From NCBI RefSeq assembly GCF_013359905.1, contig NZ_JABMCC010000118.1, forward strand, positions 124,001-188,000: 64,000 nucleotides of DNA, in the 5' to 3' direction. Of the stretch, positions 52,559-60,957 are shown in pieces. A program made the position numbers and the translations under genes. The notes beneath the pieces were generated by a model that did not search any database, was not told the DNA's origin, and saw nothing but the letters and a program-made list of their open reading frames with translations. This stretch comes from Paenibacillus taichungensis (GTDB taxonomy: Bacteria; Bacillota; Bacilli; Paenibacillales; Paenibacillaceae). Positions within the stretch are counted from its first letter, which is position 1; the number at the start of each line of letters is the position of its first letter.

Positions 52559-53923
52559 TTATTCTACTGAAGCATTAGCCTCTTCCTGAACCTTCTGCAA
52601 TTCTTCAGCCATTTTCTCTGGTGTCGTTTGTCCACCAACCAGCTTCTGAATTTGCAAGTTACTGATCTCTGTCGTTACATCGGCTTGAACGAGTGCATCG
52701 AAAGCCGGGAATGAAGTCTGCGATGCATTCAGAACAGCTACGATTTCTTTCATCAAATCGTCAGTGATGCTGTCTGTCAGCACTTTTTCATCCAATTTCA
52801 TTGCTGGTAACACACCGTCTTCTACGAGTCCACGAACTTGCATATCTTCGTTGTAGAAGTTTTTGATAAAGGCTTTAACAGCCGCAAGCTTCTGAGGATC
52901 ATCCGCAACCGCTGCGGAGAAGCCGTATCCGTTATTGACGTCACGCATCAGGGCTGTTTGATCTCCTGCACCGTTCTCTACTGGAGGCATATTGAAGAAA
53001 CCAACCTTGCCAATGAGTGACTCACCGCTCTGTCCTTCCTTGAATACAGACGATTTCCATGTACCGTCGTACATCAGAATCGCTTCACCACTCGTAAATT
53101 GAGTTGTATATTCTGCATACTCAAAGCCAAGCTCGCCTTTTTTGAAGTAACCTTTATCCACCCATTCCTTATGCTTCGCGAATCCTGCGACAACGCCTGG
53201 ATCAGTCCATTTGGCTTCGCCTGTAGCAAACTTCGCCGTAATATCAGGTCCAGCGTAACGGGACCACAGATGGTTTGTTAACATGAGTGGAACCCAGCCT
53301 GCTTTGGAAGCAGAAGCAAGTGGCACTTTGCCATCAGCCTTGATCTCAGCGAGCATATTATCCAGCTCAGCCATTGTTGAAGGCGCTTTCCAACCTTTTT
53401 GCGTAAAGTACTCTTTATTGTAGAAGAATCCTTCACCCGATCCGCCAATAGGCAGTCCGTACACTTTGCCTTCATAGGTAAATGGTTCAAGTGATGAGAA
53501 TTGGTCCTGAATGCCCAGTTCTTGCAAGATCGGCGTGAGATCTAACAACATGCCTTCCTTGGCATATACTTTGGAGTCCGGACTACCGAACAATTCGAAG
53601 ATATCCGGCGGATTGCCTGCTGCCATCTCACCACGAAGCTTCTCCTTACGGTTTACATCGGATTCAACTCCGTCCAGTGTAAAGGTCAGGTTAGGTACTT
53701 CGCTCTCCACTTTGGCCACAACGTCCTGCAGAATGGCCAGCCTTTTTTGTTTGTCGGCACCCACCTGAGTGTGACGGAGAAGCATCTCAACCGGTTCCTT
53801 GCTTGGCTCCGCAGGCGTATTGCCTGCTCCCTGTTGTGGTTCGTTAGTTGAGCTCGAACAACCTGCCAATGTCCATGATGCGATAAGCAATAATGAAAGC
53901 AGTAATGTCATTCCTTTTTTCAT
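52559..53923 (-). CDS. Extracellular sugar-binding lipoprotein (CUT1)
   Basis: A family 1 solute-binding protein. The signal ends in a lipobox (LAGCSSS) followed by a Pro/Glu/Gln-rich spacer. The core has PDIFELFGSPDSKVYAKEGM and IGGSGEGFFYNKEYF, typical of CUT1 binding proteins. ATG 53923 is preceded by GAGGGGGG; a longer frame reaches 53953. It heads the transporter-regulator-NagZ cluster. The sugar is not identifiable from sequence alone. Confidence 0.94.
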   Translation of the reverse strand: MKKGMTLLLSLLLIASWTLAGCSSSTNEPQQGAGNTPAEPSKEPVEMLLRHTQVGADKQKRLAILQDVVAKVESEVPNLTFTLDGVESDVNRKEKLRGEMAAGNPPDIFELFGSPDSKVYAKEGMLLDLTPILQELGIQDQFSSLEPFTYEGKVYGLPIGGSGEGFFYNKEYFTQKGWKAPSTMAELDNMLAEIKADGKVPLASASKAGWVPLMLTNHLWSRYAGPDITAKFATGEAKWTDPGVVAGFAKHKEWVDKGYFKKGELGFEYAEYTTQFTSGEAILMYDGTWKSSVFKEGQSGESLIGKVGFFNMPPVENGAGDQTALMRDVNNGYGFSAAVADDPQKLAAVKAFIKNFYNEDMQVRGLVEDGVLPAMKLDEKVLTDSITDDLMKEIVAVLNASQTSFPAFDALVQADVTTEISNLQIQKLVGGQTTPEKMAEELQKVQEEANASVE

Positions 53924-53970
53924 TCGTATGACCCCCCTCAAGATATTGAGCATTTGGCTTTACACTCTGA

Positions 53971-53999
53971 TTATAAAAAGTTGTAGCTTACATCGTAAG
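53971..53999 (-). promoter_or_regulatory. Candidate promoter of the sugar-uptake cluster
   Basis: On the minus strand a perfect TATAAT (complement of 53971-53976) lies 17 bases after a weak TTACGA, about 50 bases before the start. A weak -35 would fit activation by the YesN-like regulator. Confidence 0.45.
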
Positions 54000-54072
54000 G
54001 ATGACAATTCATCAATAGAGGGATAAAATCCTTCACTGGACAAATAATCTTGCATTTACAATTGATAACAGT

Positions 54073-54109
54073 AAAAAACAGCCCCTGCGAAACATGTTCG
54101 CAAAGACTG
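54073..54109 (-). terminator. pflA terminator
   Basis: The hairpin CAGTC-TTGCGAA with TTTCGCA-GGCTG is followed by TTTTTTAC on the minus strand. Confidence 0.75.
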
Positions 54110-54137
54110 CTTGGTTGGAAGATCTGTATATAAATGT

Positions 54138-54890
54138 TTACTTATTGAAACAAGCCACGCCTGCTGTTTCCGTATGACCTTGTTCAATCAAACGATACGC
54201 TCGTTCTACTTCCTCATCACTCGGAGAAGGAACACCTTCAAGCGGATAGGCTTTCCCCAGCGCCTGCCATTTGTAAATACCCATCTGATGATAAGGCAGG
54301 ATTTCGAACTTCTCGACTCCATTTAGCGTTCCAATAAACCGCCCCAGATTGAGCAAGTCTTCTTCCTCATTGTGAATCCCTGGCACATACACGTGGCGAA
54401 TCCACATTTTTCGTCCATTGTCCGATAACCATTGTGCGGTGCGCAATGTTCTCTCGTTGGATTTACCTGTCAGCTTGATATGTTTCTCATCATTAATGTG
54501 CTTCAGGTCCAACAAAACCAGGTCCGTGTTATCTAACAAATCATGAATCCGATCCGGTTCATTGAAACCGTTGCTGTCCAGCGTAGTATGCAATCCCCAG
54601 CGGCGTTTCGCTTCTTTGAAAACTTCGGCTACAAAATGAGCCTGTAATGTTGGCTCCCCGCCGGATACCGTAAGTCCTCCGCCGGAACTGCGATAGTAGG
54701 ACAGGTATGGCTCGATTTCAGCCAGTACCTCCTCCACACTCATTTCCCTGCCACCATCCAGTGCCCATGTATCCGGATTATGACAATACTGGCATTTGAG
54801 CAGACATCCCTGCATAAAAAGCACGAAGCGGATGCCTGGGCCGTCAACCGTCCCGAAAGTTTCGAGTGAATGAATATGTCCATTAACCAT
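54138..54890 (-). CDS. pflA: Pyruvate formate-lyase activating enzyme
   Basis: A radical SAM enzyme that installs the glycyl radical on PflB. The cluster motif CLLKCQYCHNPDTW (about residue 30) and the SAM-binding SGGEPTLQ are present. The length of 250 aa is typical. AGGAAG precedes the ATG. It follows pflB by 90 bases in the same direction. Confidence 0.97.
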   Translation of the reverse strand: MVNGHIHSLETFGTVDGPGIRFVLFMQGCLLKCQYCHNPDTWALDGGREMSVEEVLAEIEPYLSYYRSSGGGLTVSGGEPTLQAHFVAEVFKEAKRRWGLHTTLDSNGFNEPDRIHDLLDNTDLVLLDLKHINDEKHIKLTGKSNERTLRTAQWLSDNGRKMWIRHVYVPGIHNEEEDLLNLGRFIGTLNGVEKFEILPYHQMGIYKWQALGKAYPLEGVPSPSDEEVERAYRLIEQGHTETAGVACFNK

Positions 54891-54980
54891 GCTGCCTCTT
54901 CCTTTCTGTATCGCATCCGCTGTGCGTTTAATATGGAGGTTCTACTCCTATCTCCTATGAACTGTTAAGTTAAGCCCGTG

Positions 54981-57239
54981 TTACATCGAACCGTGGAAGG
55001 TCCGGTTAATGACATCGAGTTGTTGCTCACGTGTCAGTTTGATGAAGTTAACCGCGTAACCGGATACCCGTACAGTCAGCTGCGGATAGTTTTCCGGGTG
55101 ATCCATCGCGTCAATCAACTGCTGGCGATCAAATACGTTCACGTTCAGATGGTGTGCCCCTTGACCAAAATAACCGTCCATCATGGCAACCAGATTGGAT
55201 TTACGTGTGTCTGACTCTTTTCCGAGTGCTTTAGGCACGATGGAGAATGTGTTAGAGATCCCGTCAAGGCTGTGTTCGTACGGCAGTTTGGCTACTGAGC
55301 CAAGGGATGCCAGTGCACCTTTTTTATCCCGACCATGCATTGGGTTCGCCCCTGGAGCAAACGGTTCGCCTGCTTTACGGCCATCAGGTGTTGTACCTGT
55401 TTTTTTGCCATACACTACGTTCGATGTGATCGTCAGTACAGACTGTGTTGGGATCGCATTACGATACGCTTTGTGTTTGCGAATCATGCCCATGAAGCTT
55501 TCCACCAGTTCAACTGCAATGCTATCGACACTGTCTTCATTGTTACCGTAACAAGGGAAGTCGCCTTCAATTTCAAAATCAATTGCGATGCCTTGTTCGT
55601 TGCGGATCGGTTTGACTTTCGCATACTTGATGGCACTCAGAGAGTCTGCTGCAACCGAGAGACCAGCAATACCACAAGCCATTGTACGTACAATGTCACG
55701 GTCATGTAGGGCCATTTCAATACGCTCATAGCTGTATTTGTCATGCATATAATGAATGACGTTGAGTGAGTTCATATACAGTTTGGCGAGCCATTCCATC
55801 ATCGGTTTGAACCGTTTCATAACTTCATTGTACTCCAGCACTTCGCTTGTGATCGCCGGATATTCAGGTCCAACTTGTGCTCCCGATTTCTCATCACGAC
55901 CGCCGTTGATTGCATACAGCAATGCTTTTGCCAGGTTCGCACGAGCGCCGAAGAACTGCATTTGTTTCCCGATTTTCATCGCAGATACGCAGCAAGCAAT
56001 ACCATAATCGTCTCCGTAGATCGGACGCATCAGATCATCATTTTCATACTGGATGGAGCTCGTTTCGATGGATACTTTCGTACAGTATTGTTTGAAAGCC
56101 TCCGGAAGCTTTGTGGACCAAAGTACAGTCAGGTTCGGCTCAGGTGCAGGGCCAAGGTTGTTCAGGGTGTGCAGGAAACGGAAGCTGTTTTTCGTAACAC
56201 GGGTTTCTCCATTTACGGACATGCCACCGATGGATTCAGTTACCCATGTTGGGTCTCCACTGAACAATTCATTATAATCTGGCGTACGCAGGAATTTGAC
56301 GATCCGCAGTTTCATAACAAAATGGTCAACCAGTTCTTGAGCCTGTTCTTCAGTTAGCAAGCCTTCTTGCAAATCACGTTCAATGTAAATATCCAGGAAC
56401 GAAGAAACACGTCCGAGCGACATCGCCGCACCATTTTGCTCTTTGATCGCAGCCAGGTAACCGAAGTAGAGCCATTGGAACGCTTCTTTTGCGGTTGTGG
56501 CTGGCAAGGAAATATCGAAACCATGCATTTCACCCAGTTGTTTCAATTCTTGCAATGCACGAATCTGCTCAGACAGTTCTTCACGCAGGCGAATGACATC
56601 TTCATCAATCACATCGACTTCAAGTGCATTCAGCTCACCTTTTTTATTTCGAATCAGGAAGTCCACGCCATACAGAGCTACCCGGCGATAGTCACCGATG
56701 ATCCGGCCACGGCCGTAAGCATCAGGCAGACCGGTAATAATCCCTGCTTTACGTGCTGCACGCATTTCGGATGTATAAGCGTCAAATACGCCCTGATTAT
56801 GTGTTTTGCGGATGTTCGTAAATATATCAATGACGCCTTGAGGCATTTCAAAACCATAAGCTTCACAAGCATCAATCATCATGCGAATTCCACCGAATGG
56901 CTGAATGGAACGTTTGAATGGAGCATCCGTTTGAACACCAACAATCTGCTCTTTGGATTTATCCAGATAACCGGGTTGGTGAGAAACAATCGTTGCTGGC
57001 GTGTTTACGTCAACATCGAGTACCCCGCCATTATCGCGCTCTTTTTTGGTCAGATCGGATACGATATCCCATAACTCTTTTGTATTCTGAGTTGCACCTG
57101 CAAGAAATGCTTCGTCGCCATAGTAAGGTGATAAGTTGCGTACTAGAAAATCATTCACATCTACGGATTTCGTCCATGTTCCTTTGGTAAAGTTTCTCCA
57201 ACCTGTTTGTTGTTTGACATCTTTTTCGATCACCGACAT
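54981..57239 (-). CDS. pflB: Formate acetyltransferase (pyruvate formate-lyase)
   Basis: PflB splits pyruvate with CoA to acetyl-CoA and formate under anaerobic conditions. The adjacent active-site cysteines lie in GIACCVSAM, and the glycyl-radical Gly in VRVSGYAVNF near the C-terminus. ATG 57239 (MSVIEKDVKQQ) has GGAGGG 6 bases upstream and gives 752 aa; the open frame to 57299 is not supported. Two Fnr/Rex-type palindromes lie upstream. Confidence 0.98.
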   Translation of the reverse strand: MSVIEKDVKQQTGWRNFTKGTWTKSVDVNDFLVRNLSPYYGDEAFLAGATQNTKELWDIVSDLTKKERDNGGVLDVDVNTPATIVSHQPGYLDKSKEQIVGVQTDAPFKRSIQPFGGIRMMIDACEAYGFEMPQGVIDIFTNIRKTHNQGVFDAYTSEMRAARKAGIITGLPDAYGRGRIIGDYRRVALYGVDFLIRNKKGELNALEVDVIDEDVIRLREELSEQIRALQELKQLGEMHGFDISLPATTAKEAFQWLYFGYLAAIKEQNGAAMSLGRVSSFLDIYIERDLQEGLLTEEQAQELVDHFVMKLRIVKFLRTPDYNELFSGDPTWVTESIGGMSVNGETRVTKNSFRFLHTLNNLGPAPEPNLTVLWSTKLPEAFKQYCTKVSIETSSIQYENDDLMRPIYGDDYGIACCVSAMKIGKQMQFFGARANLAKALLYAINGGRDEKSGAQVGPEYPAITSEVLEYNEVMKRFKPMMEWLAKLYMNSLNVIHYMHDKYSYERIEMALHDRDIVRTMACGIAGLSVAADSLSAIKYAKVKPIRNEQGIAIDFEIEGDFPCYGNNEDSVDSIAVELVESFMGMIRKHKAYRNAIPTQSVLTITSNVVYGKKTGTTPDGRKAGEPFAPGANPMHGRDKKGALASLGSVAKLPYEHSLDGISNTFSIVPKALGKESDTRKSNLVAMMDGYFGQGAHHLNVNVFDRQQLIDAMDHPENYPQLTVRVSGYAVNFIKLTREQQLDVINRTFHGSM

Positions 57240-57321
57240 AGTAATCCCTCCACAAATTTGGATTTCCGGACACATGACAGGATGCTTCACTCGTCTCATC
57301 TGTGCCCAGAGCCGCGATTAA

Positions 57322-57337
57322 TGTGATATTTTTCACA
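57322..57337. promoter_or_regulatory. Fnr/Rex-type palindrome 1 (leader of pflB)
   Basis: TGTGA-N6-TCACA, a perfect match. It lies about 62-77 bases downstream of the predicted pflB start site, inside the leader. Confidence 0.7.
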
Positions 57338-57398
57338 TGTAAGCCGGAACATGTTCTCTCTACTTGGGAACCGGAACCGCGGATGAATGTTTTTCTTA

Positions 57399-57449
57399 CA
57401 TTTTCAGTATACGACTTCGTTCTTTCATCATCTGTGATTTTTATCACAA
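57399..57449 (-). promoter_or_regulatory. pflB promoter with Fnr/Rex-type palindrome 2
   Basis: A perfect TGTGA-N6-TCACA (57434-57449) is followed after 21 bases by TATACT (complement of 57406-57411). The palindrome centre falls about 42 bases before the predicted start, the class II activator position used by Fnr. Confidence 0.8.
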
Positions 57450-57525
57450 AGTTTGTGACCATCCTCACTCCACCTGTGCTGTGTCATGGTGAACCCTGCA
57501 AATTCACACTTAGCCACTGCGCGGA

Positions 57526-57652
57526 CAGAACAACTTCCGATCGCTGTTACCCCCGAATTTTATTGATTCTATTTTTTAAGGGTAAAATACGGGGATAAAG
57601 GCGAGCGCTATCGCTTCTTCAGGTTTTTTCTCTCCTCTCCGTTATCGTGTAC
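57526..57652. repeat. Dispersed palindromic repeat, copy B
   Basis: It matches copy A (26815-26948) over both arms: CAGAACAAC-TTCCGATCGCTGTTA at one side and GGGGATAAAGGCGAGCGC with CAGGTTTTTTCT at the other (each written in parts). The middle differs, but pairing is kept as ATTTTA/TAAAAT. It lies in the gap between adhE and pflB, in the same orientation as copy A relative to flanking genes. Confidence 0.85.
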
Positions 57653-57699
57653 ATTTATGATTCAAACTATATAGCATAAAAGGATGAAATCGTGTTTGA

Positions 57700-57749
57700 A
57701 AGAGAACGCTTCGCTTCTTCAGTTCTTTCTTCCCTCTTCGTTATGGTTT
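57700..57749. repeat. Partial, degenerate copy C of the palindromic repeat
   Basis: The stretch GAACGCTTCGCTTCTTCAG followed by TTCTTTCTTCCCTCTTCGTTA resembles the right half of copies A and B. It lies 50 bases from copy B. The remainder of the adhE-pflB gap up to the adhE terminator shows nothing else. Confidence 0.55.
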
Positions 57750-57856
57750 GAATACCTAGTTCAAAAAGTAACATCACCGATTCCGTGTAACCTCTTTTAA
57801 AAAAGACAACTGCAAAGATTACGTTATACCTTTTTTTACAGGAAAGACGGCAATCG

Positions 57857-57878
57857 GGGCTCCCCTTACGGGGAACCC
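57857..57878 (-). terminator. adhE terminator
   Basis: The 9-bp stem GGGTTCCCC / GGGGAGCCC (one G-T pair) with loop GTAA lies about 40 bases after the adhE stop. The T-tract is weak. Confidence 0.55.
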
Positions 57879-57914
57879 TGACTATATGGCTGAATCATGC
57901 TGTTGCTTTAGTTG

Positions 57915-60527
57915 TTATTCAAACTTGCCGTAGAAAGCGTTGCGATACACATCTGCCAGTTCAGTCACCAGCGGCAGTTTTGGATTGGCTGTTGTACATT
58001 GGTCCTCGAATGCGCGGTCTGCCAGATAATCGACATGTGCCTCAAAGTCTTTGACATCGAATCCGATTTCCTGGAACGACTCTTCAATACCCAATGTTTT
58101 GTTCAGTTTGCGAATGGCATTGATGAGGCTGGTAACCCCTTCTTCTGTCGTACGTGCAGGCAATCCCAGAATGCGGGCAATTTCGGCATAACGCTCATCT
58201 GCCACAAAGTGCGAATATTTCGGGAACGATGCAAACTTCGTCGGTTTTTTCGCATTGTAGCGAATGACGTGCGGCATCAGGATCGCATTGGTACGTCCAT
58301 GTGCAGTGTGGTATTGACCGCCCCATTTGTGTGCCAAGCTGTGGTTAATACCCAGGAAGGCGTTGGCAAAAGCCATGCCGGCAATCGTCGAAGCGTTATG
58401 CATTTTCTCACGAGCCAATTTGTCACCTTGCAGCGCCGATTGCTCGAGGTATTGGAATACCAGTTGAATCGCTTTGATCGCGAGTCCATCCGTGTAATCA
58501 TTCGCCATAACGGAGACATACGCTTCGATCGCATGCGTCAGTACGTCCATACCTGTGTCTGCGACAGCCGTTTTAGGCAGAGTATATACAAACTCAGGAT
58601 CCACGATCGCCACGTCTGGTGTCAACTCGTAATCTGCCAGCGGATATTTGGTATTTCCTTGATTTTTATCTGTAATAACCGCGAACGATGTTACTTCCGA
58701 ACCTGTGCCCGAAGTTGTCGGAATCGCTACGAATTTCGCTTTCACGCCGAGACGTGGATATTTGTAGATCCGTTTGCGGATATCCATGAATTTTTGCTTC
58801 AAGTCGTTAAAGTCTGTGTCAGGATATTCGTAGAACAGCCACATCGCTTTGGCAGCATCCATCGGTGATCCCCCACCGAGTGCGATAATGCAGTCTGGCT
58901 GGAAGCGGCGCATCATTTCTGTACCGCGATCTACCGTTGTTGTCGATGGATCGGGTTCGACATCAGAGAACACTTCAATAGCTACTGGCATTTGACGTTG
59001 ACGCAGATAGTGCTCTACTTTTTCCACATAACCGAGTTTGACCATCATCGCATCGGTAATAATGGCTACGCGTGTGATGTCCGGCATTTTGGCAAGATAC
59101 TGTGTTGCACCTTTTTCGAAGTAGACTTTGTTCGGCACTTTGAACCACTGCATATTCACGGTACGGCGAGCCACCCTTTTCACGTTGATTAAGTTCACAG
59201 CGGTTACGTTGGAAGAAGTCGAGTTACGTCCATACGATCCGCAGCCCAACGTCAGTGACGGCATGTTGGTGTTGTAGATGTCACCTATGGCACCGTGTGT
59301 GGATGGCGAATTCACGATAATCCGTCCGGTTTGCAGACGATCTGCGAATTTGCCAATGACTTCTTCGTTCGTCGAATGAATAACAGAGGAGTGACCCATG
59401 CCGCCAAAAGCAACCACTTCTGCTGCACGCTCAATCCCTTCAGCTGCCGTTTTCACTTTGTAACAAGCCAGTACCGGGCTTAGTTTTTCAGCCGACAACG
59501 GGAATTTTGTACCTACCCCTTCAATCTCGGCTACGAGAATTTTGGTGTTAGCAGGGACCTCGATACCGCACATTTGCGCAATGCTGACTGCAGATTGACC
59601 AACTATCGCCGGGTTCACCGCACATTTCTCAGCATTAATGGCACCTGCGGTCAGTTTCGCAGCCTCATCCTTGTTGACGAAGTAACAGCCGTTCGCGATC
59701 ATTTTCTTTTTCACCTGATCGAAGATCGGTTCTTCGATGATGACTGCTTGCTCGGAAGCACAGATCATGCCGTTATCAAACGATTTGGACAAAATCAGAT
59801 CCGTTACCGCTTGATTGATATCTGCGCTTTTCTCAATAAAGCAAGGTACGTTCCCTGGCCCTACGCCCAGTGCCGGTTTACCACAGCTGTATGCCGCCCG
59901 TACCATGCCTGACCCGCCTGTTGCCAGAATGAGCGCCACATCGTTATGATTCATCAGCGCGTTTGTACGATCCATTGAAGGATCATCTATCCACTGGATA
60001 CAATCCGCTGGAGCACCATGCTTCACTGCAGCATCTCGCAAAATTTTGGCAGCTTCCCGGCTACAGTTCTGTGCAGATGGGTGGAAACCGAAGATGATCG
60101 GGTTACGCGTTTTGATGGAAATCAGTGCTTTGAACATTGTGGTGGATGTCGGATTCGTTACCGGGGTAATCCCCATGATAATGCCGACAGGCTCCGCAAT
60201 TTTCTGGAAACTTTCGTACTCATTATCTTCAATAACCCCTACTGTTTTGTCATATTTGATGCTATGATATACATACTCTGTTGCAAATATATTTTTGGTG
60301 ATTTTATCCTCATACACACCCCGGCCTGTTTCTTCCACGGCCATCTTGGCGAGCATCATATGTTTGTCGAGACCTGCCAGCGCCATCGCTTGCACGATGC
60401 GGTCAATCTGTTTCTGATCCATGGACATGAATGCTGCATGTGCTTTATTCGCTTTGTCAATTAACGTTTGAATATACTGACCTGCTGTCGGTTCTTTTAC
60501 TGGGGCGACTTCGTTCTTTACAGCCAT
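57915..60527 (-). CDS. adhE: Bifunctional acetaldehyde-CoA / alcohol dehydrogenase
   Basis: AdhE reduces acetyl-CoA to ethanol using two NADH. The N-terminal aldehyde dehydrogenase half (about 1-440) has the catalytic Cys in GMICASEQA. The C-terminal iron-dependent alcohol dehydrogenase half (about 450-869) has GGGSPMDAAK, TTSGTGSEVT and the His ligands in NHSLAHKWGGQYH. ATG 60527 (MAVKNEVAPV) has AGGAGG 9 bases upstream; 18 more codons are open upstream without support. With pflBA it makes the fermentative ethanol branch. Confidence 0.98.
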   Translation of the reverse strand: MAVKNEVAPVKEPTAGQYIQTLIDKANKAHAAFMSMDQKQIDRIVQAMALAGLDKHMMLAKMAVEETGRGVYEDKITKNIFATEYVYHSIKYDKTVGVIEDNEYESFQKIAEPVGIIMGITPVTNPTSTTMFKALISIKTRNPIIFGFHPSAQNCSREAAKILRDAAVKHGAPADCIQWIDDPSMDRTNALMNHNDVALILATGGSGMVRAAYSCGKPALGVGPGNVPCFIEKSADINQAVTDLILSKSFDNGMICASEQAVIIEEPIFDQVKKKMIANGCYFVNKDEAAKLTAGAINAEKCAVNPAIVGQSAVSIAQMCGIEVPANTKILVAEIEGVGTKFPLSAEKLSPVLACYKVKTAAEGIERAAEVVAFGGMGHSSVIHSTNEEVIGKFADRLQTGRIIVNSPSTHGAIGDIYNTNMPSLTLGCGSYGRNSTSSNVTAVNLINVKRVARRTVNMQWFKVPNKVYFEKGATQYLAKMPDITRVAIITDAMMVKLGYVEKVEHYLRQRQMPVAIEVFSDVEPDPSTTTVDRGTEMMRRFQPDCIIALGGGSPMDAAKAMWLFYEYPDTDFNDLKQKFMDIRKRIYKYPRLGVKAKFVAIPTTSGTGSEVTSFAVITDKNQGNTKYPLADYELTPDVAIVDPEFVYTLPKTAVADTGMDVLTHAIEAYVSVMANDYTDGLAIKAIQLVFQYLEQSALQGDKLAREKMHNASTIAGMAFANAFLGINHSLAHKWGGQYHTAHGRTNAILMPHVIRYNAKKPTKFASFPKYSHFVADERYAEIARILGLPARTTEEGVTSLINAIRKLNKTLGIEESFQEIGFDVKDFEAHVDYLADRAFEDQCTTANPKLPLVTELADVYRNAFYGKFE

Positions 60528-60574
60528 CTCCCTCATCCTCCTAAAGGTTCGTATTGGTTTGTCTCTCTTCTTTA

Positions 60575-60624
60575 CATTCACATCGTATCATGGGGAAAGA
60601 GTTAATTATGTGATTTTTTTCACA
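60575..60624 (-). promoter_or_regulatory. adhE promoter with Fnr/Rex-type palindrome 3
   Basis: A perfect TGTGA-N6-TCACA (60609-60624) is followed after 21 bases by TACGAT (complement of 60582-60587), the same spacing as at pflB. The reverse reading TTGTGAAAAAAATCACA also fits the Rex consensus. Confidence 0.78.
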
Positions 60625-60726
60625 AAGTATAACAAATTTAATTTAAGTTTTTTAGTGTCCCTCACTTAGCCATTCACACTTCCTATTTAAACTATAGGGC
60701 TGTCAGATTCATCCTCCCCTTCAGAA

Positions 60727-60742
60727 AGTGAATTTAATCACA
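60727..60742 (+). promoter_or_regulatory. Fnr-type palindrome 4 upstream of fnr
   Basis: AGTGA-N6-TCACA differs from the perfect box at one base. It is centred about 81 bases before the start predicted from the TATACT at 60804-60809, a distance usable by class I activation. Confidence 0.5.
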
Positions 60743-60803
60743 ATGTTTGAAATTTCGCCATTTTTGCCCCCTTTCCACGCCCCTCAAACGGCAAGATAAG
60801 GTA

Positions 60804-60957
60804 TATACTGAACTTAAAAATTGAACCACCGCAATTTGTACCGTCCTTCCCGGCCGAGAGATGACCCTGATCAGGACGGCAACGGTTTGCGGCGAACCAC
60901 GGGGGCCAGTCCAAGCTGCAGAAGGCCGTCCGATGGACACAAAGGGGAGATAGACTT
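60804..60957 (+). promoter_or_regulatory. fnr -10 box and structured leader
   Basis: TATACT (60804-60809) is a plausible -10 without a good -35. The predicted leader of about 140 nt contains CCGTCCT/AGGACGG (60841-60847 with 60873-60879), a GGTT/AACC hairpin (60884-60898) and GTCC/GGAC (60928-60938). No known riboswitch is recognised. The rest of the gap (60625-60803) holds only palindrome 4. Confidence 0.4.

Noticed and set aside
57912..58868. 318-codon plus-strand frame opposite adhE
   Set aside because: Mirror frame of a certain gene with Cys/Arg/Phe-rich composition.
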